Source of the DNA: Flavobacterium sp.
GTDB lineage: Bacteria; Bacteroidota; Bacteroidia; Flavobacteriales; Flavobacteriaceae
Reading direction: 5' to 3'
Assembly: GCA_004296145.1 (NCBI GenBank)
Contig: SEBM01000250.1
Span: 1 to 6,232, forward strand
Length of the DNA: 6,232 nucleotides
Made by a program: the position numbers and the translations under genes. The notes under the pieces were generated by a model. It saw only the letters and a program-made list of their open reading frames with translations, was not told where the DNA came from and searched no databases. Of this stretch, positions 1 through 6,147 are shown piece by piece (position 1 is the first letter of the stretch; the number at the start of each line of letters is the position of its first letter).

Positions 1-42
1 ATATTTGGGGAACTAATATCCAAAAAACCACAAATTAATCAA

Positions 43-1686
43 ATGAGAAAAACCATTTTATTCCTAATTCTTTTTATTACCCAAATTGGGTTTGCCAATT
101 CAACCATAACCGAAAACCAAAAGCTTGCGGCAACATGCAAAATCTGGGGATTTTTAAAATATTACCATCCAAATGTTGCGAGCGGAAAATTTAATTGGGA
201 TCAGCAGCTTTTTGATATTTTACCAAAAGTAGAAGAAGCAAAAACGGATGCTGATTTCTCTAATGTCATGGAAAACTGGATTGCTTCTTTAGGCGAAGTC
301 AAAGCTTACAAAGCTGAAACTTCAACAGAAAAAGTGGATTATTTTGATAAAAATTTTGATTTATCCTGGACACAAAAAACGAAATTTTTCTCTAAAAGCC
401 TTTCTCAAAAACTAAAATTTATCGAAGAAAATAAAATTCAGGGACAACAATATTATGTTGAAAAAGGAATTGAATTTAAAAATGAAACAGAATATGAGAA
501 ATTTGATGACAAAGACAAAAACGTACGTCTTCTGGTTTTGTTTCGTTTTTGGAATTATGTTGAATATTTCTTCCCATACAAATATCAAATGGATCAAAAA
601 TGGGATTTGACTTTAAATGAATTCCTGCCAAGAACTATTAATCCTGCTTCTGAAATTGATTATTACTTATCGTTAAAAGAATTTAGTGCCAAATTAAATG
701 ATTCACACGCTTCTTTTGGTGCAAATAAGCTGTTTGCTAAATTTGGGAGTAATTTTATTCCGTTTGAGGTAAAATTCATTGACAACAAAGCAATTGTTAC
801 CGGGTTTGTTAATGATTCTTTATCAAAAATAAATGATGTTAAAATTGGTGATGTAATTACTAAAATAGAAGGGAAACCGATTGGCGATTTAATAAAAGAA
901 AATCAAAAATATATTGAAGCTTCTAATTATCCTGCCATGTTGAACGCTATTTATTGGGCCATTTTTAATGGAAATACAAATACAGCTGAAATAGAATTTA
1001 TAAGAGAGGGCAAAACTGCAGTAAAAAGTGTAAATCGATATCCGTATAAAAAACTGAAGGTTAATTATGAGAACAATAAAGAGAAATACAAATTATTAGA
1101 AAATGATATTGGGTATACAAACATGGGTGCATTAGCTGTTGAAGATGTTCCGGCCATGATGGAAAACTTTAAAAATACTAAAGCCATTATTTTTGATATT
1201 CGAAGTTATCCACATAACACAAACTATTCTATAGCAGAATATTTAAATCCTAAACCAGTAGAATTTGTAAAATCTATTGATGCGGATTTAACTTCACCAG
1301 GACGTTTTATCTGGAGAAAAAATGCGGAACTTAGTAATTGCGGAAAAGTAAATCCCGATTATTACAAAGGAAATGTTATTATTTTGGTGAATGAAAAATC
1401 GATAAGTCATTCTGAATATTCTGCAATGACGTTACAAGTTGCCCCAAAAGCTACAATTATTGGAAATCAGACAGCCGGAGCAGATGGATATAACTACAGA
1501 TTTCAAATCATCAAAGGTCTTTGGAGTTCATTTACCTGTTATGGAGTATTTTATCCTAATAAAAAAGAAGCCCAACGTATTGGAATTGTTCCTGATATTG
1601 AAGTAAATCAAACTATAAAAGGGATACAGGAAGGAAAAGATGAAATTTTAGACAGAGCAATTTTGTTTGCCAATACCTCAAGATAA
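43..1686 (+). CDS. Secreted S41-family peptidase (C-terminal processing peptidase-like, PDZ-containing)
   Basis: Predicted exported serine peptidase of family S41. Residues 1-18 form a signal peptide (MRK, a hydrophobic stretch, then a likely cut near FANS), which supports ATG 43 as the start; the frame is nevertheless open to the left edge of the window. Residues about 25-235 are an N-terminal helical region with a DSH triad at 220-222, where S41 proteins of the IRBP/tricorn-like branch carry a conserved D(G/S)H. Residues about 237-330 look like a PDZ domain (VKIGDVITKIEGKPI at 266-280). The protease core spans about 355-525, with the probable nucleophile S455 in SISHSE (453-458) and the terminal family motif GIVPDIEV (514-521). 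The lysine that CtpA-type enzymes carry in TxGK is absent: the sequence is TAGAD (477-481), so a Ser-Lys dyad is unlikely. Substrate unknown. The gene stands alone on this strand and is convergent with hemL. Family call is firm; catalytic mechanism is inference. Confidence 0.9.
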   Translation: MRKTILFLILFITQIGFANSTITENQKLAATCKIWGFLKYYHPNVASGKFNWDQQLFDILPKVEEAKTDADFSNVMENWIASLGEVKAYKAETSTEKVDYFDKNFDLSWTQKTKFFSKSLSQKLKFIEENKIQGQQYYVEKGIEFKNETEYEKFDDKDKNVRLLVLFRFWNYVEYFFPYKYQMDQKWDLTLNEFLPRTINPASEIDYYLSLKEFSAKLNDSHASFGANKLFAKFGSNFIPFEVKFIDNKAIVTGFVNDSLSKINDVKIGDVITKIEGKPIGDLIKENQKYIEASNYPAMLNAIYWAIFNGNTNTAEIEFIREGKTAVKSVNRYPYKKLKVNYENNKEKYKLLENDIGYTNMGALAVEDVPAMMENFKNTKAIIFDIRSYPHNTNYSIAEYLNPKPVEFVKSIDADLTSPGRFIWRKNAELSNCGKVNPDYYKGNVIILVNEKSISHSEYSAMTLQVAPKATIIGNQTAGADGYNYRFQIIKGLWSSFTCYGVFYPNKKEAQRIGIVPDIEVNQTIKGIQEGKDEILDRAILFANTSR

Positions 1687-1690
1687 TTCA

Positions 1691-1726
1691 AAAAAAAACT
1701 CCCATTTTAGAATGGGAGTTTTTTTT
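1691..1726. terminator. Bidirectional rho-independent terminator
   Basis: A perfect 8-bp stem, CTCCCATT (1699-1706) with AATGGGAG (1711-1718), closes a 4-nt TTAG loop. It is flanked by eight A on the left (1691-1698) and eight T on the right (1719-1726), which can extend the stem and give a U-tract in either direction. It begins 4 nt after the stop of the S41 peptidase gene and ends 3 nt before the hemL stop codon, so one hairpin should serve both convergent transcripts. Confidence 0.93.
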
Positions 1727-1729
1727 AAA

Positions 1730-3016
1730 TTAAAATGTTTTTGAAACTTTATCAATGGCATTAATTGTAAAATCTAAATCTTCATAAGTCAACGCATCGG
1801 TAATAAACCAGGTTTCGTATGCAGATGGCGCAATATAAACACCTTCATTTAATAATCCGTGGAAGAATTTTTTGAAGGTTTCGTTATCTCCTTTTGCAGC
1901 CGTTTGAAAATCGGTAACCGGATTTGGATCAAAATGTACCGAAATCATAGAACCTACTCTGTTGATGGTAAAAACAACATTATTTGCTTTTAGAACCCTG
2001 TCGATTCCTGCTTCTAAATAAGCTGTTTTTTCTTCTAAACGGGTAAAAATTTCCTTGTCATTATTCAAAGCTTGTAACATCGCTAACCCTGCAGCCATTG
2101 CCAAAGGATTTCCTGATAATGTTCCAGCTTGGTAAACTGGTCCAAGCGGAGCTAAATAATTCATGATTTCTTCACGTGCCGCAAAAGCACCAACCGGAAG
2201 TCCGCCTCCGATTACTTTTCCGAAAGTCACGATATCAGCATTGATATTATACAATTCCTGAACACCGCCTTTTGCCAAACGGAAACCTGTCATAACCTCA
2301 TCAAAAATCAATAAGATTCCGTTTGCGGTACACAATTCTCTTAATCCTTCTAAGAAACCTTTTTGAGGAGGAATACAGCCCATATTTCCGGCAACTGCTT
2401 CTATAATAATAGCGGCAATTTCTCCTTTATTCGCTTCGATTAACGTTTTTACGTTTTCTAAATCATTGTATTTCGCTAACAAAGTATCTTTTGCAGTTCC
2501 TTCTGTAACGCCTGGACTATTTGGCGAACCAAATGTCACAGCCCCACTTCCGGCCTGAATCAAAAACGAATCAGAATGTCCGTGGTAACAACCTGCAAAT
2601 TTGATAATTTTATCTCTTTTTGTAAATCCGCGAGCCAGACGAATCGCACTCATACAAGCTTCTGTACCAGAATTTACAAAACGTATTTTATCAATATTCG
2701 GAACCATAGAAACAGCCAAAGCAGCAATTTCTGTTTCCAGTTCTGTCGGCATTCCGAAAGAAGTTCCCAGTTTTGCTTTTTCAATCACAGCATCAACAAC
2801 AGGCTGATACGCGTGACCCAAAACCATTGGTCCCCAGGAGTTAATGTAATCTATTAATTTATTTCCGTCTTCATCATATAAATAAGCACCTTTGGCACTT
2901 TTTACAAAAATCGGATTTCCCCCAACGGCTTTAAAAGCACGAACTGGCGAATTTACTCCTCCGGGAATTACTTTTTCTGCTTCAGCAAAAAGCTGACTAC
3001 TTCTTTTATATATCAT
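1730..3016 (-). CDS. hemL: Glutamate-1-semialdehyde 2,1-aminomutase
   Basis: Converts glutamate-1-semialdehyde to 5-aminolevulinate, the second step of the C5 pathway to heme and other tetrapyrroles; a cytosolic PLP enzyme. The 428-residue length is normal for the family and the protein looks intact. Visible signatures are the N-terminal PGGVNSPVRAF (18-28), VNSGTEA (114-120) for cofactor phosphate binding, YHGHSD (144-149), FDEVMTGFR (238-246) with the aspartate that contacts the PLP ring nitrogen, and FGKVIGGGLPVGAF (265-278), in which K267 is the Schiff-base lysine. ATG 3016 gives the usual N-terminus (MIYKRSSQLF). It is the last gene of the minus-strand run, 56 nt behind a small hypothetical gene, and ends against the shared terminator. 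No other heme gene is present here. Confidence 0.98.
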   Translation of the reverse strand: MIYKRSSQLFAEAEKVIPGGVNSPVRAFKAVGGNPIFVKSAKGAYLYDEDGNKLIDYINSWGPMVLGHAYQPVVDAVIEKAKLGTSFGMPTELETEIAALAVSMVPNIDKIRFVNSGTEACMSAIRLARGFTKRDKIIKFAGCYHGHSDSFLIQAGSGAVTFGSPNSPGVTEGTAKDTLLAKYNDLENVKTLIEANKGEIAAIIIEAVAGNMGCIPPQKGFLEGLRELCTANGILLIFDEVMTGFRLAKGGVQELYNINADIVTFGKVIGGGLPVGAFAAREEIMNYLAPLGPVYQAGTLSGNPLAMAAGLAMLQALNNDKEIFTRLEEKTAYLEAGIDRVLKANNVVFTINRVGSMISVHFDPNPVTDFQTAAKGDNETFKKFFHGLLNEGVYIAPSAYETWFITDALTYEDLDFTINAIDKVSKTF

Positions 3017-3072
3017 TATGATTTTAGATTTCTGATTTTTAAAATTTTAGATTTTAGAGTTCAGATTTTAGA
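3017..3072. repeat. Spacer made of GATTTTAGA direct repeats
   Basis: The whole gap between the 83-residue gene and hemL is low-complexity. GATTTTAGA occurs exactly at 3020-3028, 3050-3058 and 3064-3072, with a further ATTTTAGA at 3044-3051 and degenerate copies between. The last copy abuts the stop codon of the upstream gene. In the transcribed (minus) direction the unit reads TCTAAAATC. From memory, such TCTAAAAT-type spacers are common between genes in Flavobacterium; I know of no assigned function. Replication slippage is the simplest origin. Confidence 0.7.
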
Positions 3073-3324
3073 TTATTTACTTAGTCCCTGATCTTTAATA
3101 AACTCATCAAAATATTTTTGTTCTATTTGTTTTTCTCTCGAAAGTTCTTCAAATTTTCCATCTGACATTCCTAAAGGAGAATAAAATTCCCATTTCCAGA
3201 TTGGTCTGTGCTTTATAAAAAAAATCTTTTCTGCAAATTCATCATGAACATAAACACCACAAAAAAGTCTTATACTTAAGAACACTGCAAAAATAAAAAC
3301 AAAAATTGAGATTTTTCTTTTCAT
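3073..3324 (-). CDS. Small membrane-anchored hypothetical protein
   Basis: I do not recognise this 83-residue protein. Residues 1-4 are MKRK, followed by a hydrophobic segment at about 5-26 that suits a signal anchor or an uncleaved signal peptide; C22 is not in a lipobox (the residues before it are RLF). The remaining 57 or so residues are charged and aromatic (RPIWKWEFYSPLG at 40-52, then a Glu/Lys-rich helix to the end) and would lie outside the cytoplasm if the anchor is N-in. It lies between the glucosaminidase and hemL on the same strand, with repeat-filled spacers on both sides. A gene of this shape and composition, in the same direction as its neighbours, is likely real, but no function can be offered. 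Confidence 0.75.
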   Translation of the reverse strand: MKRKISIFVFIFAVFLSIRLFCGVYVHDEFAEKIFFIKHRPIWKWEFYSPLGMSDGKFEELSREKQIEQKYFDEFIKDQGLSK

Positions 3325-3334
3325 AAGACTTGAT

Positions 3335-3362
3335 CTGAGACTGAAAACTGAGACTGAAAACT
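3335..3362. repeat. Tandem 13-bp repeat, two copies
   Basis: CTGAGACTGAAAA occurs at 3335-3347 and again, identical and directly adjacent, at 3348-3360, followed by CT of a third start. It occupies most of the 41-nt gap between the glucosaminidase stop and the start of the 83-residue gene. In the transcribed direction it reads as TTTTCAGTCTCAG units. It differs from the GATTTTAGA tract in the next spacer. Confidence 0.8.
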
Positions 3363-3365
3363 TTT

Positions 3366-4265
3366 TTACTTAACCCTCAACTTCTGCCCTATCGAAAGCG
3401 CATTATCAGTCAGATTGTTTTTTTGTTTTAAATCATCAACCAACAGGTTGAATTTTTTAGATATGGAATATAAAGTATCTCCTTTTTGAACTTCATATAA
3501 ATTCGGATCATTGGAGTTCATATTGATCTTTAGATCTGAAGATGCAACCGAAGATGAACTTCTTGCCGGAGCTGATTTATTAATCGCCACATACGTTTTG
3601 CCTGTAACCTGACAATCATATTGATGTAGATTGTAACGCTCAATATAACTGATTAATTTATCCGGATAATTTGGATCTGTTGCATAACCTGCAGCGCGCA
3701 AGCCTTTTGACCAGGCTTTATAATCGTCTTTTTCGTAAGTAAATAAGGTTGCATATCTTTTTTTACCAACTAAAAATAACGCGTGATCTTTGTACGATTC
3801 TGAGGCTTCGGGATATTTTCTGAAACATTCCTGAGAGGAATCATCGTCATGACGAACACTTTCTCCCAGCCAGTCACTGTGGCATTTTATTCCGAAATGG
3901 TTATTGGCTTCGACAGCCAAATCTCCTCTTCCCGCACCCGATTCTAAAATTCCCTGCGCCAGGATAATACTTGCCGGAATACCGTATTTCTGCATATTTA
4001 TCATTGCAATATCTTTGTATTGCAAAACATAATTATTGATTAAGTCGCTGGTTACAACTGTTTTTGATGTAGACTGAATAACTTCAGTTGTATTATTTGT
4101 AGAAGGATATTTTGCAGTAGGTTTAGAAGCAGCCCCTCTTTTTACTGAAGCCGTTCTCGTTTTCTGTATCGCAGCCGCTTTTTTGGTTGTTGCAATAGCC
4201 GGCTTACTTGATGAACAGCTTGCCAATGCTGCGATTATAAAAAGTGATATTATTTTTTTAAACAT
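3366..4265 (-). CDS. Lipoprotein glucosaminidase with C-terminal LysM domain
   Basis: Predicted peptidoglycan hydrolase (N-acetylglucosaminidase, flagellar FlgJ/LytD-like fold) acting in the periplasm. The N-terminus is a lipoprotein signal with lipobox LASC, giving lipidated C17. Residues about 20-72 form a Ser/Thr/Lys/Ala-rich linker. The catalytic domain spans about 76-217: ILAQGILESGAGRG (101-114) holds the likely general acid E108, followed by NNHFGIK (121-127) and the domain's usual DWLGESVRHDDD region. A second low-complexity linker (about 228-253) leads to one LysM peptidoglycan-binding domain (256-298; YEVQKGDTLYSISKKF near its start). The start overlaps the end of the upstream PLP-enzyme gene by 8 nt, which suggests translational coupling. 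The role is probably wall turnover or cell separation; the exact bond cleaved is not provable from sequence. Confidence 0.95.
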   Translation of the reverse strand: MFKKIISLFIIAALASCSSSKPAIATTKKAAAIQKTRTASVKRGAASKPTAKYPSTNNTTEVIQSTSKTVVTSDLINNYVLQYKDIAMINMQKYGIPASIILAQGILESGAGRGDLAVEANNHFGIKCHSDWLGESVRHDDDSSQECFRKYPEASESYKDHALFLVGKKRYATLFTYEKDDYKAWSKGLRAAGYATDPNYPDKLISYIERYNLHQYDCQVTGKTYVAINKSAPARSSSSVASSDLKINMNSNDPNLYEVQKGDTLYSISKKFNLLVDDLKQKNNLTDNALSIGQKLRVK

Positions 4266-5154
4266 TCTTTTTGAGTATTGGTAATTTTTTCTGCTTCAGT
4301 TTTAAATTCATTCCTTCAATTCCCTGCAGTCCGCCAGTGTGAATGAGTAAAATTTTTGAATTCGAAGGAAAGTAATTTTTATGGATTAAATCTATAACGC
4401 CAAAAACCATCTTTCCTGTATAAATTGGATCTAAAGGCACTTTATTTTCTTCCAAAAAAGAATTTATAAATTCGATTAATTCTAAATTTATCTTGCCATA
4501 ACCTCCAAAATGATAGTCAGAAATTAAATTCCAGTTATCTTTTTTTGCAAAAATACGAATTTCATCTTGTAAAAAGTCACCTTTTAACGCCGGAAATCCT
4601 AAAATTTTCTGATTTTCAGCTGCACAATTAATCAATCCCGAAATTGTTCCGCCTGTTCCTACAGCGCAGCAGACGTAATTATAAACAGCATCTTCATCAG
4701 TCAGAATCTCTTCACAGCCTTTTACGGCGAGTTCGTTTGTGCCGCCTTCCGGAACTAAATAAAAGTCGCCAAACTTGTCTTTTAGTTTTTCTAAAAAAGA
4801 AATTTCACTCTTATCCCTATATGCTTCTCTTGAAACAAACTCAAATTGCATTCCGTTTTCCTGAGCAAATTTCAAGGTCGGATTTTCTTCTATTTTATCA
4901 AAAAGTTCGTCTCCGCGAATAATTCCGATAGTTTTAAAACCCTGTTCTTTTCCTGCAAAAGCAACAGCCGCAATATGATTGGAAAATGCACCGCCAAAAG
5001 TCAGTAGTGTATTTTTATTTTCAGCTTTCGCCTGAAGTAAATTGTATTTTAGTTTTCTAAACTTATTCCCCGAAACAAAAGGATGAATCAGGTCTTCGCG
5101 TTTTATTGCCAAAGAAATATGATTGGGAAAATGGATATGAATTTCCTGGTTCAA
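4258..5154 (-). CDS. PLP-dependent ACC deaminase/D-cysteine desulfhydrase family protein
   Basis: Fold-type II PLP enzyme of the family usually annotated as 1-aminocyclopropane-1-carboxylate deaminase or D-cysteine desulfhydrase. K31 in GNKFRKL (29-35) is the Schiff-base lysine; SNH (58-60) sits in the substrate loop; GTGGT (166-170) binds the cofactor phosphate; YTGKM (245-249) and HTGG (272-275) are in the active site. At 298 residues it is a little shorter than the classical enzymes (about 330-340), mostly at the N-terminus. True ACC deaminases carry Glu after the YxGK tyrosine and Leu in HLGG; here both are Thr (T246, T273), the pattern nearer to D-cysteine desulfhydrases. I therefore prefer a desulfhydrase or an uncharacterised D-amino-acid lyase over ACC deaminase. 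It starts 3 nt after the HEXXH gene and overlaps the glucosaminidase gene by 8 nt, so these three genes are very likely co-transcribed. Confidence 0.93.
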   Translation of the reverse strand: MNQEIHIHFPNHISLAIKREDLIHPFVSGNKFRKLKYNLLQAKAENKNTLLTFGGAFSNHIAAVAFAGKEQGFKTIGIIRGDELFDKIEENPTLKFAQENGMQFEFVSREAYRDKSEISFLEKLKDKFGDFYLVPEGGTNELAVKGCEEILTDEDAVYNYVCCAVGTGGTISGLINCAAENQKILGFPALKGDFLQDEIRIFAKKDNWNLISDYHFGGYGKINLELIEFINSFLEENKVPLDPIYTGKMVFGVIDLIHKNYFPSNSKILLIHTGGLQGIEGMNLKLKQKKLPILKKNV

Positions 5155-5157
5155 AAT

Positions 5158-5451
5158 CTATTTTTGTTTTAAAGTTAAATAATGTAAAGACCTAAAAAAA
5201 GGACGCTTTTTGAGGTAATTAAAATTTCTTTCGTTTTTATAAGCTTCTCTTTCAAAACTGATATTGCGATAAGCTACATCTTTATCTTTACATTTTATGA
5301 AACGAATTACAAACTCGAGAAAATACCAGATAAAAAAAGGAATGATAAGCATTTCCAGTTGTTGACGCAGATGGATTTTTTCGTGATTTAAAAAAATCCT
5401 GTTTTCTTTATCACGATCATATTTAACCAGAACGAACGGAAACAAAGTCAT
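5158..5451 (-). CDS. Small membrane protein with HEXXH motif, possibly 5'-truncated
   Basis: Small protein of a kind I recall as conserved but uncharacterised in Flavobacteria. HEKIH (23-27) is a perfect HEXXH zinc-binding motif, continuing as LRQQLE. One transmembrane helix follows at about 34-52 (IIPFFIWYFLEFVIRFI), then SFEREAY (65-71), where E67 or E69 could be a third metal ligand as in gluzincin peptidases such as M48/M56. The tail is basic and aromatic. ATG 5451 is the only AUG in frame, but reading upstream in the same frame gives 13 more codons (IVAKYLIPNGYRG) that look like a natural continuation of this protein before a TAA at 5491-5493. The annotated start is thus uncertain, and the gene may have lost its first codons. 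It would be the first gene of the minus-strand run. Proteolytic activity is not established. Confidence 0.75.
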   Translation of the reverse strand: MTLFPFVLVKYDRDKENRIFLNHEKIHLRQQLEMLIIPFFIWYFLEFVIRFIKCKDKDVAYRNISFEREAYKNERNFNYLKKRPFFRSLHYLTLKQK

Positions 5452-5490
5452 TCCACGATAGCCATTCGGAATTAAATATTTAGCAACAAT
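5452..5490 (-). other. In-frame upstream coding-like extension of the HEXXH gene, no start codon
   Basis: Thirteen sense codons directly upstream of ATG 5451 read I V A K Y L I P N G Y R G, running smoothly into MTLFPFV. There is no ATG, GTG or TTG among them, and a TAA at 5491-5493 closes the frame. Either translation starts at the ATT codon 5488-5490 (rare), the start is truly at 5451 and this is a remnant, or the original 5' end was cut off at a junction near 5490. No ATG-initiated frame upstream could be joined to it by a single simple shift that I could find. Confidence 0.5.
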
Positions 5491-5493
5491 TTA

Positions 5494-5611
5494 AGACTAA
5501 TGTTCTTATAAGCTCTTTTAATACAATCCATATAGCGTTTAAATGTTAAATATAAATGTCTACAAAACGAATAGGGATTAATTTAAAGAAAATATTTAGA
5601 AAAATTGAAGA
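5494..5611. promoter_or_regulatory. AT-rich divergent intergenic region
   Basis: This stretch separates the minus-strand run from the plus-strand Rrf2 gene and must hold the promoter of at least the latter. I find no convincing Bacteroidota -7 box (TAnnTTTG) with a properly spaced -33 element on either strand. A 7-bp direct repeat TAAATGT occurs at 5540-5546 and 5553-5559. The sequence from 5560 to 5580 (CTAC, then AATAGGGATTA) could be an operator for an autoregulating Rrf2 protein, but its dyad symmetry is only 3 bp. The region before the Rrf2 ATG (GAAG at 5607-5610) is at best a weak ribosome site. Confidence 0.35.
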
Positions 5612-6040
5612 ATGCTTTCTAAGAAAACACAATACGCTTTCCAGGCTTTAAGCTACTTAAGTGCCCACTACGATAAAGGCCCACTCCTCATTGGCGACAT
5701 CAGCCGTCGGAAAAATATACCGCTCAAGTTTCTTGAAAATATTCTGCTGGAGCTGAAAAATGCAGGTTTTCTGGAAAGTTACCGGGGTCGTTGTGGTGGG
5801 TACCGACTAAAGGAACCACCCGAAGAAACGAATTTAGCTGCCATCATTCGTGTTGTAGATGGTCCAATAGCCATGCTGAGTTGTGTAAGCCTCAATTTCT
5901 ATAAAAAATGTGATAACTGCGATCAGATTACCTGCCGTATCAACCCTGTGATGGCGGAGGCAAGAGATGCTTTGCTGAAAGTATTGTACAGCCGAACGCT
6001 GGCAGATATAAAAGATGAAAGCAACATGGAAACAGGTTAA
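5612..6040 (+). CDS. Rrf2-family transcriptional regulator
   Basis: DNA-binding regulator of the Rrf2 family (relatives: IscR, CymR, NsrR); 142 residues, normal length. The N-terminus MLSKKTQYAFQALSYLS begins the winged helix-turn-helix; IGDISRRKNIPLKFLENILLEL (27-48) covers the recognition helices and GRCGGYRL (59-66) the wing. After the dimerisation helix with DGPIAMLSCVSLNFY (83-97) come cysteines C91, C100, C103 and C108. Such C-terminal cysteines bind an Fe-S cluster in several Rrf2 proteins, so redox, iron or sulfur sensing is plausible but unproven; an unusual extra C61 lies in the wing. Codon use differs from the genes to the left (more CTG leucine, about 45% G+C). It has no obvious partner gene in the window: downstream is the convergent maf. 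Its targets cannot be named from here. Confidence 0.94.
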   Translation: MLSKKTQYAFQALSYLSAHYDKGPLLIGDISRRKNIPLKFLENILLELKNAGFLESYRGRCGGYRLKEPPEETNLAAIIRVVDGPIAMLSCVSLNFYKKCDNCDQITCRINPVMAEARDALLKVLYSRTLADIKDESNMETG

Positions 6041-6099
6041 ACGCTGGTCAGGTTTAGAAATGTACTACTGATCTGTTGAATTGTGTTCAGCATTTTATA

Positions 6100-6132
6100 A
6101 AACTCCGATAGTTCATAAAGCTATCGAGGTTT
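6100..6132. terminator. Imperfect hairpin between convergent genes
   Basis: AAACTCCGATAG (6100-6111) can pair with CTATCGAGGTTT (6121-6132) across a 9-nt loop: ten Watson-Crick pairs, one G-T pair and one mismatch. It sits in the 107-nt gap between the 3' ends of the Rrf2 gene and maf, where a shared terminator is expected. Neither side has a run of T, so it is not a textbook intrinsic terminator. Confidence 0.45.
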
Positions 6133-6147
6133 ATGCATTATTAAGTA

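Noticed and set aside
412..597. Minus-strand open frame of 61 codons inside the S41 gene
   Set aside because: Phe/Ile-rich low-complexity translation, fully antisense to a well-supported gene; a product of AT-rich sequence.
2576..2857. Two overlapping plus-strand open frames opposite hemL
   Set aside because: Both are antisense to conserved parts of hemL and their translations (Ser/Phe/Cys- or Ala/Ser-rich) resemble no protein.
3017..3365. Possible CRISPR-like array in the repeat-filled spacers
   Set aside because: Units are only 9-13 bp, lack regular unique spacers between them and are interrupted by a gene; they are simple direct repeats.
4644..4922. Plus-strand open frame of 92 codons opposite the PLP enzyme gene
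   Set aside because: Antisense to the conserved cofactor-binding region; Arg/Leu-rich translation with no recognisable domain.
5560..5574. Possible Rrf2 operator, CTA and TAG arms flanking 9 bp
   Set aside because: Only three base pairs of symmetry, which is expected by chance in such AT-rich DNA.
5494..5611. Bacteroidota promoter boxes (-7 TAnnTTTG, -33 TTTG)
   Set aside because: Partial matches such as TATATTTA on the minus strand exist but no pair has suitable spacing.
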